From JANELJ01 sp024511395 (GTDB taxonomy: Bacteria > Pseudomonadota > Gammaproteobacteria > GRL18), in NCBI GenBank assembly GCA_963681975.1, contig OY820613.1, forward strand, positions 2,294,001 to 2,358,000: a DNA stretch of 64,000 bases, read 5' to 3'. The position numbers and the translations under genes are program-made. Within the stretch, counting starts at the first letter, position 1. Every line of letters begins with the position of its first letter. Positions 26,197 through 35,900 of the stretch are shown here, in pieces. The notes under the pieces are model-generated. The model saw only the letters and a list, made by a program, of their open reading frames with translations. It searched no databases and had not been told where the DNA came from.

Positions 26197-26235
26197 CGGC
26201 CTTCAGTAAGAAAAAACAAACTTCTGGAGGCCGCA

Positions 26236-27011
26236 ATGCACACCAAAGGATACGGCAATATCCCCGGTGAACTATTTTATTACATAACATTTTTAACCCG
26301 AGCGCTACCCCTTAGGAGTACAAAAACCTTTATTGAGTTACTAATATCTTAAACTGATGAGACAGTGGACGGCTCTGCCATTGTTATTACGTTTAACACC
26401 ACAGGCCGGGGACAACCCGGAAAATATGTGACACGTTATACAAAAGAAGAAATTAAACGGCTGTCTTTAAATAAGGAAACCGTACACCTGTATGGACGTG
26501 AACAGCAGGTTAATTACCGAACAGCGGTGGCTAAAGCCCGCTTTCTGAATGGCCAGTCGGTATGCTTTGTCTGGTATGAGTTTGAGGACTCTAAAGGGAA
26601 AAAAGACCACGTTTATTACTGTCAACAGATATGCAGTTAAGTGGTCTGGATATTATTGTCGCTTATGAAAAGCGCTGGTCGATTGAGCCCTTGTTCAATC
26701 AGTTAAAAAATGACTGGGGCATGAAACAGACCTGGCAGAAAACCCGGAAGGTGTTACATCGATGGGTACACATTATTGCTCCGGGGTATATTATACCTCA
26801 ATTGCTGGCTATTAAATGTCCGGACCCGGTATTGCGCTTAATTGATAATACGTCCTGGCGAAAGAATACACCCATTACTGCCGGAAGAATACGAATGGGA
26901 CTGATAAGGTATTTTTCGCAGGTTAGGGTCAGGGACTGGTGGGATGGTAAGTCCCAAAAATTCCACCCACCGGATACGGATATTTTAAGGCGATTTGAAG
27001 ATTTGTTATAA
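26236..27011 (+). pseudogene. IS4-family transposase remnant (copy 2)
   Basis: Starts as in copy 1 (MHTKGYGNIPGELFYYITF, with GGAGG upstream) but stops after 38 residues (FIELLIS). The middle with both catalytic aspartates is deleted. The remaining C-terminal half is in two frames, with a shift at KGKKDHVYYC, and keeps the YEKRWSIEPLFNQLK signature. Non-functional. Confidence 0.92.
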
Positions 27012-27116
27012 AAACAATTTCAAAACAGCTGGTTATAAACAAATTGTTAAAGAACGTATGAGCGAAACAGGACTCTCAAGGGTGAGCTGTCGCTCTAAAC
27101 TTTAGTTAATTGTAAC

Positions 27117-28327
27117 TCATAGGTATAATCTTTAGGAGTTGAAATGAAGCCAATTTGATGATCAAATAGTTGTTATTCAGGCAATTATTTATCAACAAAA
27201 AGGGTTCAAATGAAAATAACCACATTATCAAAAAAACTAAAAGTCGTATTGAGTGAAAAGAAACTTAATAAACCGGGCAAAAGCATAGGTTTTTCCCAAC
27301 GATTAAGACAGATACCCCCTTTTCAGCTAATAGTGAGTATAATTACGGCTATGGGTGATAAAGAGACAAGGCATTTTTCGGAAATTCATCGTTACTTTAA
27401 CCAGTTAACGAATAAAAATGTCCGTTATAAGTCCTTTCATAATCAATTAGCAAAACCTGAATTTGCGCAATTGATGAGAGATGTTGCAGATAAAGTTTTT
27501 AATCACCGGGTAAATACAAAACTGAAATGTAATCATCCTGTTCTGGCCAGTTTTGATAAATTACTTATCCGGGATGGCAGTTCATTTGCTATTCACAAGG
27601 CACTGAAAAAGAATTATCCCGGGCGATTTACAGCAATTAGTCCGGCAGCCGTGGAATTGCATGTCACCTACGACTTAAAAACCGGAGGCATAGAAAAAAG
27701 CACACTGACACCGGATAGTTTTTCAGAACGAGCAGAGTTACCAGACGTTCATGAACTGGAAAATCAGTTATTATCAGGTGACCGTGGCTACTATTCAGGT
27801 CAACTGATTAATGAAACAGATGACCATGGAGGGTATTATATTTTACGGGCAATGAGACTTTCCAGGATAGCAGTTCACTGAGCCATCAGAGAAGATGGGC
27901 AAGTCGTTAGCAAAAGAACTAAACCATTGTCTGATTTGGTAAAATCTCTGCCAAAACGACAATTAATTGCACATTGATGGAAGCTTTGGTTTGGAGCAGT
28001 TTAATCGCGACGATTCTGAAACGATTTATATGTAGTAGCATAGAACAATTTTGCCAAATGGCGATGTCAACGTTGACGGTCTCCAAAACAACCGTTTACT
28101 GGTGGTATTCATTATTGGAATCCATTGTTAAACATAAACGAAAACAATTAACGGATGTGCTTGAAAGAACATATTTTTTCCTGAAAGAAAAGGCTGGCAG
28201 AGCTCATCCTAAACGAGATAAGTCTACTGGACTTTATCAGTTTGGTGTAGAACCTAATTATGGAGTTACATCCTGATGGGTAAACTATTGAAACGAAATG
28301 ATAAAATCCTTAAAGACATACCTATGA
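27117..28327 (+). mobile_element. Second IS4-type element, 1211 bp, degenerate
   Basis: The ends TCATAGGTAT are inverted with similar sequence further in (TCTTTAGGA / TCTTTAAGGA). A perfect 8-bp duplication ATTGTAAC flanks it at 27109-27116 and 28328-28335. The left duplication overlaps that of the preceding IS, so this element landed in the other element's target repeat. The element is unrelated to the 1699-bp one. Confidence 0.88.
27210..27881 (+). pseudogene. IS4-type transposase, truncated by stop codons
   Basis: The first 223 residues are intact: a helical N-terminus (FSQRLRQIPPFQLIVSIITAM), the first catalytic region VLASFDKLLIRDGSSFAI and the second LLSGDRGYYSGQLI. The frame then ends, and the C-terminal half up to 28276 is broken into several frames (for example EDGQVVSKRTKPLSDLVKSL). 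The family call is from the layout DDG-S-F and GDRGYY; the product is not functional. Confidence 0.8.
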
Positions 28328-28341
28328 ATTGTAACTATTTA

Positions 28342-29803
28342 GTTCAACCTGAATAATACCGTTTTAAGTCTGACATCAAGCCAGGTTTAAAGCGGCTGAT
28401 TGTTCTGGTTTGATAAAATATCCCATCAAACCGGAAATAATTTTGAGCCACAAAAGCCGGAGCTTATTGAGGATCTTTCTTAAGTTATGACCAGCGGCTA
28501 CCATAACCACATTAATGGCATCACCGACTGCACCTTTGAGGTAGCAGCGGTCTAAACGGCCATCGTTTTTCATATGACCGATTTCAGGCTCAATCGCACT
28601 GCGCCGTTTTAATGCCTTTTTAATACTTCGGGTAACTCCTCGCTTCTGACCTGAGATAAAAACTTTAGTGTCTTTTACTTCATGTCCATGATAACCCCGG
28701 TCAACAAAGCATTGTTCCGGTTGTACGGCTGTAAACTGTTTTATCTGTTCCAGTTGTGGCAGCAAGGTATGTCCATCATAAGGATTGCCCGGACAGCTTT
28801 GAGCACCAATAACAAAGCCTTCCTTGTTAGTTACCGCGATACTGGTTTTAACTCCAAATTCATAAGGCTTATGAGCTTTGCCTTTACTGATACACTCGAC
28901 TTCAGGAGCATGTAAACTGTAAAGCTTGTTCTTACTGTGCTGCTCCTGCTCAATCAGTTTCTGAGCCTGTTCCAGTGCCACTTCAAACAGAGACTGAATA
29001 TCAACAGAATAGTTGGGCAGTTGTCGTTCAATATCCCGTTTAACACGACCTAAACGGGATTTCAGTTTATTGTTCATTTTCTTCATGCGTTTAAACTGTT
29101 TTGTATGTGCATAACGACTGGCTTGGCGCAGTTTAATACCGTGCTCTTTGGACAGTTTAACCAGGTTTTCTCTGGCTTTGTTCAGGAGCTTTGAATCGGT
29201 TGGAAAAGCGATGTTCTTTTCCTGTACGGTAGTATCTACCGTGACTTTCTTTAAACTACCAGGCTTTATGGTTTTACTCTTTAGTCCGGCTTTAATGGTT
29301 TCAATCAGTAATTTTTCACTGCCTGATTTACCCGGCCGGTTACGCCATTTGGTCATGGTCGTAGGGTGTATGGGCATCTTATGCTGAAAGTATTCTTCTC
29401 CACAGAAATACTGCCAGTACGGATTTTCTGTCCAGCCTTTTACTACCTGTTCATCCGATAAATCATGAAGGTGTTTCAGGTAATGCAATCCTGCAATCAA
29501 TCGAGTGCGTATGGCAGGAGCACCTTTAGTGGATACAAACAGAGCACCCCATTCTTTATCAGGACTTTCCCGGTCTATGTGTTTTGATAACTTAATCAAC
29601 TCATGGTTTATGTCCAGCATGTTTTCAAGGCGCATCCTGAACAGGTCTTCCTGAGGTATTTTTGGCTGTTTCTCTGGCTTCATTCTGGTCTGGAAATTTG
29701 CAAGGTAATAAGGCTTATTTTACCAAAAACCTGCAAATTTAACACCCATAATCAAGCAATATTTCTTTATAAATCAATGTGCTATGATTTATTCAGGTCG
29801 AAT
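28342..29803 (-). mobile_element. IS5-family element, copy B (1462 bp, 36-bp deletion)
   Basis: It has the borders of the 1498-bp element with clean duplications TATTTA at 28336-28341 and 29804-29809, so it is a simple insertion. The right end is slightly changed (GGTCGAAT). It is 36 bp shorter because of one in-frame deletion in the transposase. Its left duplication directly follows that of the preceding IS4-type element. Confidence 0.93.
28376..29683 (-). CDS. IS5-family transposase with 12-residue deletion (copy B)
   Basis: The protein has 435 residues against 447 in copies A, D and F. The missing residues lie after GIKLRQ and include NYNRVGPQYVLM, in the basic linker between the N-terminal and DDE domains. 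The frame is open. The deletion removes a conserved segment, so activity is doubtful. Confidence 0.88.
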   Translation of the reverse strand: MKPEKQPKIPQEDLFRMRLENMLDINHELIKLSKHIDRESPDKEWGALFVSTKGAPAIRTRLIAGLHYLKHLHDLSDEQVVKGWTENPYWQYFCGEEYFQHKMPIHPTTMTKWRNRPGKSGSEKLLIETIKAGLKSKTIKPGSLKKVTVDTTVQEKNIAFPTDSKLLNKARENLVKLSKEHGIKLRQASRYAHTKQFKRMKKMNNKLKSRLGRVKRDIERQLPNYSVDIQSLFEVALEQAQKLIEQEQHSKNKLYSLHAPEVECISKGKAHKPYEFGVKTSIAVTNKEGFVIGAQSCPGNPYDGHTLLPQLEQIKQFTAVQPEQCFVDRGYHGHEVKDTKVFISGQKRGVTRSIKKALKRRSAIEPEIGHMKNDGRLDRCYLKGAVGDAINVVMVAAGHNLRKILNKLRLLWLKIISGLMGYFIKPEQSAALNLA

Positions 29804-29820
29804 TATTTAGCATAATATGA

Positions 29821-29847
29821 AACACTGTAGAGTGACTGGTTGCAGGT
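29821..29847. repeat. Short dispersed repeat, second copy (see 230-344)
   Basis: AACACTGTAGAGTGACTGG (29821-29839) is identical to the inverse of 338-356 at the outer right arm next to holA, and TTGCAGGT follows as in the left arm. Only one arm is present here, so this is a partial copy. Confidence 0.65.
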
Positions 29848-29854
29848 GGATATA

Positions 29855-29898
29855 CTAAACAGGGCAATCGCACTTAATTTGATTGCCCTAAAATTTTT
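29855..29898 (+). terminator. Rho-independent terminator-like hairpin
   Basis: A perfect 9-bp stem AGGGCAATC / GATTGCCCT (29861-29889) with an 11-base loop is followed on the plus strand by CTAAAATTTTT. It lies downstream of rsmI (minus strand), where the reverse side is preceded by A/T-rich sequence (AAAAATTTTAGGGC). It may serve mainly to stop transcription coming out of the IS cluster. Confidence 0.7.
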
Positions 29899-29935
29899 AA
29901 GACAGGTTTGAAAAAAAGTAACAACGAATGAACGC

Positions 29936-30859
29936 TTATTTCTGCAAACTCAGCGCTGCTCTATAAACCCCTTTCTTCCTCTCCCCCGTAATCTTCACCG
30001 TCAACTTCACCGCCTGCTTCAAAGACAGTTCTGCCATCAGTAAACATAGAATTTGTTCGGTTTCCGGGCTGATTTCTTTTGTCTGGGGTTTGCTGCAGCC
30101 TTGGACTACCAGGACGATTTCGCCTTTTTGCTGATTGGGGTCGGCTTTAACCCAGGCCAGCAGGTTTTCTGTGCTGTCATTGCGTATGGTTTCAAAGGTT
30201 TTAGTGAGTTCTCTGGCCAGTACTACCACTCGATCAGGGCCTAAGGCCTCACATAGATCCGCAAGGGAATCGACTATACGATGCGGAGTTTCATAAAACA
30301 CCATGGTTCGGGTTTCATTCTGATAGCTTTGGTAAAAGCTTTTTCTGGCGCCTCTTTTTGAAGGAACAAAACCCTCGAAACAGAACCGGTCGGTCGGCAA
30401 GCCCGCAGCAGACAGGGCAGTAATCATGGCTGAAGGTCCGGGCACGGGGGTTACCTGAATACCGGCTTCATGGGCCAGTTTCACTAGGTGATAGCCCGGA
30501 TCACTCACCAGCGGAGTACCGGCATCTGAGATCAGGGCAATGTTTTTACCCGCTGTTATAGACTGAATCACCTTTTCAGCAGACTGATGTTCATTATGTT
30601 CATGCAATGCTATACAATGCGTGTTAATATCGTGCTGTTTTAACAGATAACCGCTGTGGCGGGTATCTTCAGCAGCAATCAGGTCAACCTGCTGCAGGGT
30701 CGAAATTGCTCTGGTTGAGAAGTCCTGGAGGTTTCCAATCGGTGTGGCAACAATATATAATCGACCCGAATATTTCCGGCTCTCTGTACTATTATTATCA
30801 GCAAAACGAGTATCAACAAAACAAGAGTCATCAACCAGATAAGAGTCTGTTTCCGTCAT
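29936..30859 (-). CDS. rsmI: 16S rRNA C1402 ribose methyltransferase RsmI
   Basis: A tetrapyrrole-methylase-fold enzyme that methylates the 2'-OH of C1402 in the decoding centre. Motifs are LYIVATPIGNL, EDTRHSGYLLK, LISDAGTPLVSDPG and the GFVPSKRGARKS segment. The protein has 307 residues with an N-terminal extension of about 30 residues (MTETDSYLVDDSCF and onwards) that most relatives lack. It is divergent from lpoA with only 33 bp between the starts, the arrangement seen in E. coli. Confidence 0.95.
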   Translation of the reverse strand: MTETDSYLVDDSCFVDTRFADNNSTESRKYSGRLYIVATPIGNLQDFSTRAISTLQQVDLIAAEDTRHSGYLLKQHDINTHCIALHEHNEHQSAEKVIQSITAGKNIALISDAGTPLVSDPGYHLVKLAHEAGIQVTPVPGPSAMITALSAAGLPTDRFCFEGFVPSKRGARKSFYQSYQNETRTMVFYETPHRIVDSLADLCEALGPDRVVVLARELTKTFETIRNDSTENLLAWVKADPNQQKGEIVLVVQGCSKPQTKEISPETEQILCLLMAELSLKQAVKLTVKITGERKKGVYRAALSLQK

Positions 30860-30892
30860 TAAATTAACCTGTTAACTATCAATTAGCCATCA

Positions 30893-32794
30893 ATGTCCAG
30901 ATTATACCAATTTATTTCCTTCGCCGTTGTAATAATTATTCTTGGCCTGAGCGGCTGCAGCGGTAGCCATCCTGTTAAAAAGCCGGGGGAATATCCAGCT
31001 CAGACACAGCCACTGGACAGCAGCACTATTGCTCAAATGAGTGTTATCCAAAAGCTGAACCATGCTGAACGGTTGTTTGAAAGCGCCCTGTCCGCTCCAA
31101 CCGCGCAGAAAAACGCTCAGCTTTCCAATGTCCTGCTGGTCTGCAGCCAGGTGCTGACAGCAACAGAATTAACAGAACAACAGCTTGATTATACCCTGCA
31201 GCTGACAGCCAAAATTATGTCTCATCTGGAAAAAGCGGTACTGACCACAGAGCAGAACAATATCTACCTGTTAACCCAGGCTGCCGTCAGCCTGAAAGAA
31301 TACCAAGCCAGAAGAACCCTGGAATTATTAAATACGGTTAATTTTACCCGGCCTGAGCAGCTTCAGACTCTACACAAGCTAAAAGCTATGGCTCTGTTTC
31401 AACTGGGACAGAAAACCGATGCCATTAAAGAGCTGATTATTCGTCAGCAGTACCTGAGTTCACAACAACAGAAACTGGACAATCAGAACCTGACCTGGAG
31501 CTATGCCAACAGCTTGGTCAGTTATCAAATCGAAACTTCCGACAAATTAAACGATAATGAGCGGATTTTTAACGGCTGGCTGGAACTGGCTCGTATTTTT
31601 CATGACTCCCGTGATCCTGATACTCTGAATCATGGTATTAACTTCTGGCTGCAGAATTATTCCGGGCACCCGGCTGATCGGGTATTTATCCAGCAGATTT
31701 TACAGGCTCGGCAAAACTCACTGCTTAATATTCAGCAAATTGCGGTTTTGCTGCCCTTACAGGGTAAGCTGGCCAAACCGGCGCAGGCCATCCGGGACGG
31801 TATTCTGGCTTCTCACTATCAGTCACCCTTAAGCCATAGCCTGCAAATACAGTTTTATGATACCAGTACCGATCATATCTGGCTGACCTACCAGGAAGCC
31901 GTTGATAACGGTGCTGACTTTATTATCGGCCCGCTGGCCAAAAGCAACCTGGAAGTACTAGCTGAAGCACCTGAACTGAACACCCCGACTCTGGCACTGA
32001 ACAGTCTTGAAAATACTTCTGAGACTAACCTGAAAGGGGTTAAGAACCTTTACCAGTTTGGCCTGTCACCCGAATCAGAAGCCCGCCAGGTGGCCAGAAA
32101 AGGACGGCTGGATGGCTACTATTACACAGCCATTATTGCGCCTGACAGCCACTGGGGTAAACGGATGCAGTCTGCCTTTAAACTGCAATGGGAAAATTCC
32201 GGCGGTATTGTGGTAGCTTCTGCAGCCTATGATCCCCAGGCCCATGATTTTTCCGCCACCATTAAAAGTCTGCTCAATATCGACCAAAGTGAATCCCGCA
32301 AGAAACAGCTCAGCCGTACCATTGGCCAGAAAGTAGAATTTACGCCCCGACGCCGGCAGGACATTGATATGCTGTTTATGGCGGCTTTTCCCAGACAGGC
32401 CAAACAGATCCCGTTGCAGATAATATATCATCATGGCGAAACCATTCCGGTATATTCCACAGCTCATATTGTCAGTAGTTACCACAGCCCTAAACAGAAC
32501 ATTGATATGGACGGCGTACTGTTTTCTGATATGCCCTTCTTACTGGGTGTCAAACAGGATGCCGTCAGCCTGCTGAGCAGCAATTATCCAAACACATTGT
32601 ATAAGCGCCTGTTTGCCATGGGCGCAGACAGTTATCAGATAGCCCCCATGGTTAAATATCTGCAGACCAACCCTGCTGAATCCTATCCCGGTGATACCGG
32701 CCAGATGACGATAGACAACAGCGGTCATATTATCCGCAGTATGCCATGGGCCACCTTTGAGCAGGGTAATGTTATGCTGCTTAATGCAGAATAA
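30893..32794 (+). CDS. lpoA: Penicillin-binding protein activator LpoA
   Basis: An outer-membrane lipoprotein that crosses the periplasm to activate the peptidoglycan synthase PBP1A. The signal peptide ends in the lipobox L-S-G-C (residues 19-22). A TPR-like helical N-domain (about 40-260) is followed by a periplasmic-binding-protein-like domain starting at IAVLLPLQGKLAKPAQAIRDG. The length of 633 is usual. It is the first gene of lpoA-yraN-diaA-dolP. Confidence 0.94.
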   Translation: MSRLYQFISFAVVIIILGLSGCSGSHPVKKPGEYPAQTQPLDSSTIAQMSVIQKLNHAERLFESALSAPTAQKNAQLSNVLLVCSQVLTATELTEQQLDYTLQLTAKIMSHLEKAVLTTEQNNIYLLTQAAVSLKEYQARRTLELLNTVNFTRPEQLQTLHKLKAMALFQLGQKTDAIKELIIRQQYLSSQQQKLDNQNLTWSYANSLVSYQIETSDKLNDNERIFNGWLELARIFHDSRDPDTLNHGINFWLQNYSGHPADRVFIQQILQARQNSLLNIQQIAVLLPLQGKLAKPAQAIRDGILASHYQSPLSHSLQIQFYDTSTDHIWLTYQEAVDNGADFIIGPLAKSNLEVLAEAPELNTPTLALNSLENTSETNLKGVKNLYQFGLSPESEARQVARKGRLDGYYYTAIIAPDSHWGKRMQSAFKLQWENSGGIVVASAAYDPQAHDFSATIKSLLNIDQSESRKKQLSRTIGQKVEFTPRRRQDIDMLFMAAFPRQAKQIPLQIIYHHGETIPVYSTAHIVSSYHSPKQNIDMDGVLFSDMPFLLGVKQDAVSLLSSNYPNTLYKRLFAMGADSYQIAPMVKYLQTNPAESYPGDTGQMTIDNSGHIIRSMPWATFEQGNVMLLNAE

Positions 32795-32834
32795 TATATG
32801 GATAACTAACCAGTAACTATAGCTAAACGGAATT

Positions 32835-33222
32835 ATGCTAAGTTTTATCAGGGATAGAAATAAGAAAGGCCAGGCGGCCGAGGACATTGCCAGTCGTTAC
32901 CTGCAAAAACAGGGACTGGTATCTGTTGACAGTAATTTTTTTTCCCGACGTGGTGAAATTGATCTCATCATAAGGGATAATGACTACTTGGTTTTTATTG
33001 AAGTCAGATACCGCAAACAAACAGATTATGGTCATCCACTGGAAACCATTAACTTATAGCAAACAACAGAAAATTCTTAAAACCGTGCAATATTTCCTGT
33101 TAAAACATCCCGAATTTAGCAGCCTGCCCTGCCGTATTGATGCCGTTGCAATTTCTGGCGGAAAATATCAAGATACAGAAGAAAATATTGAATGGATTAG
33201 AAATGCCATTGAATTGTGCTAA
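32835..33222 (+). pseudogene. yraN: UPF0102 protein YraN, one-base frameshift
   Basis: A small nuclease-fold protein of unknown role. The first frame gives 74 residues with the core motif RRGEIDLI and VFIEVRYR and ends in HPLETINL-stop. The other frame picks up directly at YSKQQKILKTVQYFLLKHP and runs to NAIELC-stop at 33222. Removing one T from AACTTATAGC (near 33053) restores a protein of about 129 residues of the expected length. Either the gene is inactivated or this is a sequencing error; no homopolymer is long enough to make an error very likely. It lies between lpoA and diaA as in E. coli. Confidence 0.9.
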
Positions 33223-33246
33223 ATTTATTGAAGGATATTATTTCCG

Positions 33247-33837
33247 ATGAGCCTGTCCCGGATTGAAACTATTTTTAAGACCAGTATTGCCGTTAAACAG
33301 GCAGCTCTGGACTGTCTTGCACAGGACATACTTAAAGCCAGCGAGAAAATGGTTCAGTGCCTGCTTAATGAGGGCAAGATCATGGCCTGCGGCAACGGCG
33401 GTTCGGCAGCTGATTCCCAGCATTTTACTTCAGAACTGGTTAACCGTTTTGAAGCTGAGCGCCCGGCATTACCGGCCATTGCCCTGACTACAGACAGTTC
33501 AGCAATTACTTCTATTGCCAATGACTACCAGTACGATGAAGTGTTTACCCGTCAGATCCATGCACTGGGCCGGGAGCCCGATGTATTACTGGCTATCAGT
33601 ACCAGCGGCCAGTCCAATAGCATAGTACAGGCCATTGCCGCTGCTCACGAACGGGAAATGTCGGTTATTGCCTTAACCGGTAAAGATGGCGGCCCCGTTG
33701 CTCTGGAGCTGGATGACAATGATATAGAGTTAAGGGTGCTTTCGGAGCAGACCGCACGTATTCAGGAAACCCATATTACCATTATTCATGCGCTTTGTGA
33801 TCAAATTGATTTTCAGCTTTTTGGTGCACAGCTTTAG
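33247..33837 (+). CDS. diaA: DnaA initiator-associating protein DiaA (SIS domain)
   Basis: A 196-residue SIS-domain protein. It shows ACGNGGSAADSQHFTSEL, TTDSSAITSIANDY and LAISTSGQSNSIVQAI, the sugar-phosphate-binding features shared by DiaA and phosphoheptose isomerase GmhA. The neighbours lpoA, yraN and dolP argue for DiaA, which binds DnaA and helps timely initiation of replication. By sequence alone GmhA cannot be excluded. Confidence 0.88.
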   Translation: MSLSRIETIFKTSIAVKQAALDCLAQDILKASEKMVQCLLNEGKIMACGNGGSAADSQHFTSELVNRFEAERPALPAIALTTDSSAITSIANDYQYDEVFTRQIHALGREPDVLLAISTSGQSNSIVQAIAAAHEREMSVIALTGKDGGPVALELDDNDIELRVLSEQTARIQETHITIIHALCDQIDFQLFGAQL

Positions 33838-33865
33838 CACTAAACATTTTTTCAAGGACAGCAAT

Positions 33866-34477
33866 ATGAAACCTTTTTCAACAACTATTGTTTTATTATC
33901 CGTTTTTTTACTTGGCAGTAGCTGGCTGTTGTCAGGCTGTACTGCTGCTGTTGTAGGCGGTGCCGTGGCCGGTACATCCGTAGCCCTAGACAAACGCACC
34001 ACCGGTGATTATGTTGAAGATCAGAATATTAAAACCAAGTTTGCCCATTTGTTCTATGAGGACAAGGAGCTCAGTGAACATACCCATGTCAATGTCACCA
34101 GTTATAACCGTCAGGTTTTAATTACCGGCGAAGTGCTTAATTCCAGACAACTACAGCAACTGACTGACATTGCTCACCAGATAAAAAATGTACGTCATGT
34201 ATTTAATGAGGCTGTCGTCGGTATTCCAACCGACATGTCCTCCCGCACCAATGATTCCTATATCACCAGTAAGATTAAAACCTCTATCCTTGCCAATATA
34301 CAGGAACTCGATGGTGCCCAGGTCAAGGTGGTCACTGAAAACAGTGTAGTATTTCTGATGGGCCTGGTGACCCGTGAACAGGCGGATAAAGTGACTGAAA
34401 TAGCCCGAACCACTGATGGCGTCAAAAAAGTTGTCAAACTGTTTGAATACCCTAATCCTAATGACAAGCGTATCTGA
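33866..34477 (+). CDS. dolP: Division/outer-membrane-stress lipoprotein DolP (YraP)
   Basis: A lipoprotein with two BON domains that binds anionic phospholipids at the division site and supports outer-membrane integrity. The start at 33866 has AAGGA upstream and begins the signal peptide MKPFSTTIVLLSVFLLGSSW with lipobox L-S-G-C. BON1 runs from about DYVEDQNIKTKFAH and BON2 from DSYITSKIKTSILA. The frame extends 26 codons further upstream into diaA, but that part has no ribosome-binding site. 203 residues. Confidence 0.93.
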   Translation: MKPFSTTIVLLSVFLLGSSWLLSGCTAAVVGGAVAGTSVALDKRTTGDYVEDQNIKTKFAHLFYEDKELSEHTHVNVTSYNRQVLITGEVLNSRQLQQLTDIAHQIKNVRHVFNEAVVGIPTDMSSRTNDSYITSKIKTSILANIQELDGAQVKVVTENSVVFLMGLVTREQADKVTEIARTTDGVKKVVKLFEYPNPNDKRI

Positions 34478-34489
34478 CCTGTTCCCCCT

Positions 34490-35875
34490 GTGAGTGCAAG
34501 CAAGCCGCAATTTATACAGGCTCTTAAACACAGTTTTTCATCGGAAGACTATCGGGTGGAACCTTCTCAGTGCTGGGCTTACGGCTATGATAACAGTCGC
34601 CTGCATGCCCTGCCTGATGCGGTGGTTTTTGCCCGTGATCATCAGCAGATACAACAACTGCTAAAACTCTGCCGGGACTTTCAGATCCCTGTTATCAGCC
34701 GCGGAACCGGCACTGGTACTACCGGCGCTACCGTTCCTGTTCATGGCGGGGTCATCCTTTCATTTGAACATATGAACCGAATCATCCGGGTGGATCCGGA
34801 CAACCGTTTATTAATTGCCCAGCCCGGTGTGACCAATGATGCCATTCAACAGGCAGCCGCTGAGCATGGTTTTTTCTGGCCGCCTGATCCCACCAGCAGT
34901 GCAATCTGCACACTGGGCGGTAATCTGGCCTATAACTCGGCCGGACCCAGGGCAGTAAAATACGGCACTACCCGGGACAATACACTTGGGCTGACTCTGA
35001 TAACAGGTAAAGGGGAAACTCTGCATACCGGGGTTAAAACCACTAAAGGCGTTGTCGGTTATGACTTAACTCGCTTAATAATTGGCTCTGAAGGTACTCT
35101 GGGGATCATCACTGAGGCTATTTTAAAATTAACACCATTGCCTGAAACCCGACGTACCCTGCAGATCATCTATAACTCCATGCAGGGTGCGGCTGAAGCG
35201 GTTGCCGCTATTATGGCACAGCCCATTATTCCCTGTGCCCTGGAATTTATTGATAAACAGGCCATTGACATGATCCGTGATTATGCTTCCATTCTTTTAC
35301 CGGTTAATGCCGACGCTATGTTAATGGTTGAACTGGATGGTCGTCATAACTCCGTTGATGATGGCCTGTCCGCCATAATCAATACAGCCCGTAATAATGC
35401 CTGCCTGGAAATTAAACAGGCTGCTTCACAGGATGAGATTAATGCCTTATGGGAAACCCGTAAGGCCCTGTCACCAGCACTGAGAAAAATTGCTCCTAAA
35501 AAGATTAATGAAGATGTGGTGGTTCCGGTTTCCCATATACCTCAGCTTATTACCGGACTGGAACAGCTATCAAAAAAGTACAGTATTCCCATAGTTAATT
35601 TTGGTCATGCTGGAAATGGCAATATTCATGTTAATCTGTTAACCGATCCGGATAATAAAAGCATGCAGGATACCGTACTGGAATGTCTGGACGAAGTTTT
35701 TACTCTGGTTTTAAAACTGGATGGCACACTGTCCGGCGAACATGGTATCGGGCTGGTTAAAAAATACTATGTAGGCAAGGAACTGGACAAGGTCAGTCTG
35801 GATTATATGCAGGCTATAAAGCAGGTATTTGATCCGGATAATATTTTAAATCCGGGAAAATGTTTTCTAGGTTAG
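34490..35875 (+). CDS. FAD-linked oxidase, GlcD/D-lactate dehydrogenase type
   Basis: A 461-residue flavoprotein of the vanillyl-alcohol-oxidase fold. The FAD-binding PCMH domain shows PVISRGTGTGTTGATVP and LGGNLAYNSAGPRAVKYG, with VGYDLTRLIIGSEGTLGIIT further on. The C-terminal cap has NFGHAGNGNIHVNL and the final GEHGIGLVKK. Proteins of this kind oxidise glycolate, D-lactate or other 2-hydroxy acids; the substrate cannot be told here. No GlcE or GlcF partner is nearby, which fits single-subunit enzymes. The start is a GTG 12 bp after dolP, without a clear ribosome-binding site. Confidence 0.87.
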   Translation: MSASKPQFIQALKHSFSSEDYRVEPSQCWAYGYDNSRLHALPDAVVFARDHQQIQQLLKLCRDFQIPVISRGTGTGTTGATVPVHGGVILSFEHMNRIIRVDPDNRLLIAQPGVTNDAIQQAAAEHGFFWPPDPTSSAICTLGGNLAYNSAGPRAVKYGTTRDNTLGLTLITGKGETLHTGVKTTKGVVGYDLTRLIIGSEGTLGIITEAILKLTPLPETRRTLQIIYNSMQGAAEAVAAIMAQPIIPCALEFIDKQAIDMIRDYASILLPVNADAMLMVELDGRHNSVDDGLSAIINTARNNACLEIKQAASQDEINALWETRKALSPALRKIAPKKINEDVVVPVSHIPQLITGLEQLSKKYSIPIVNFGHAGNGNIHVNLLTDPDNKSMQDTVLECLDEVFTLVLKLDGTLSGEHGIGLVKKYYVGKELDKVSLDYMQAIKQVFDPDNILNPGKCFLG

Positions 35876-35900
35876 ATTGGTGTATCTTTAAAACATTTAC

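Larger units (their letters stand above)
25887..27105 (+). mobile_element. IS4-family element, copy 2, internally deleted (1219 bp)
   Basis: It has the same ends as 11786-13484 (CTAAAGTTTAGAG) and is flanked by TTAATTATAA (25877-25886) and TTAATTGTAA (27106-27115), a 10-bp duplication with one changed base. It is about 480 bp shorter than copy 1 because of internal deletions, and it lies in opposite orientation. It gained a 12-bp perfect palindrome at 26169-26196 that copy 1 lacks. It cannot move by itself. Confidence 0.9.
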
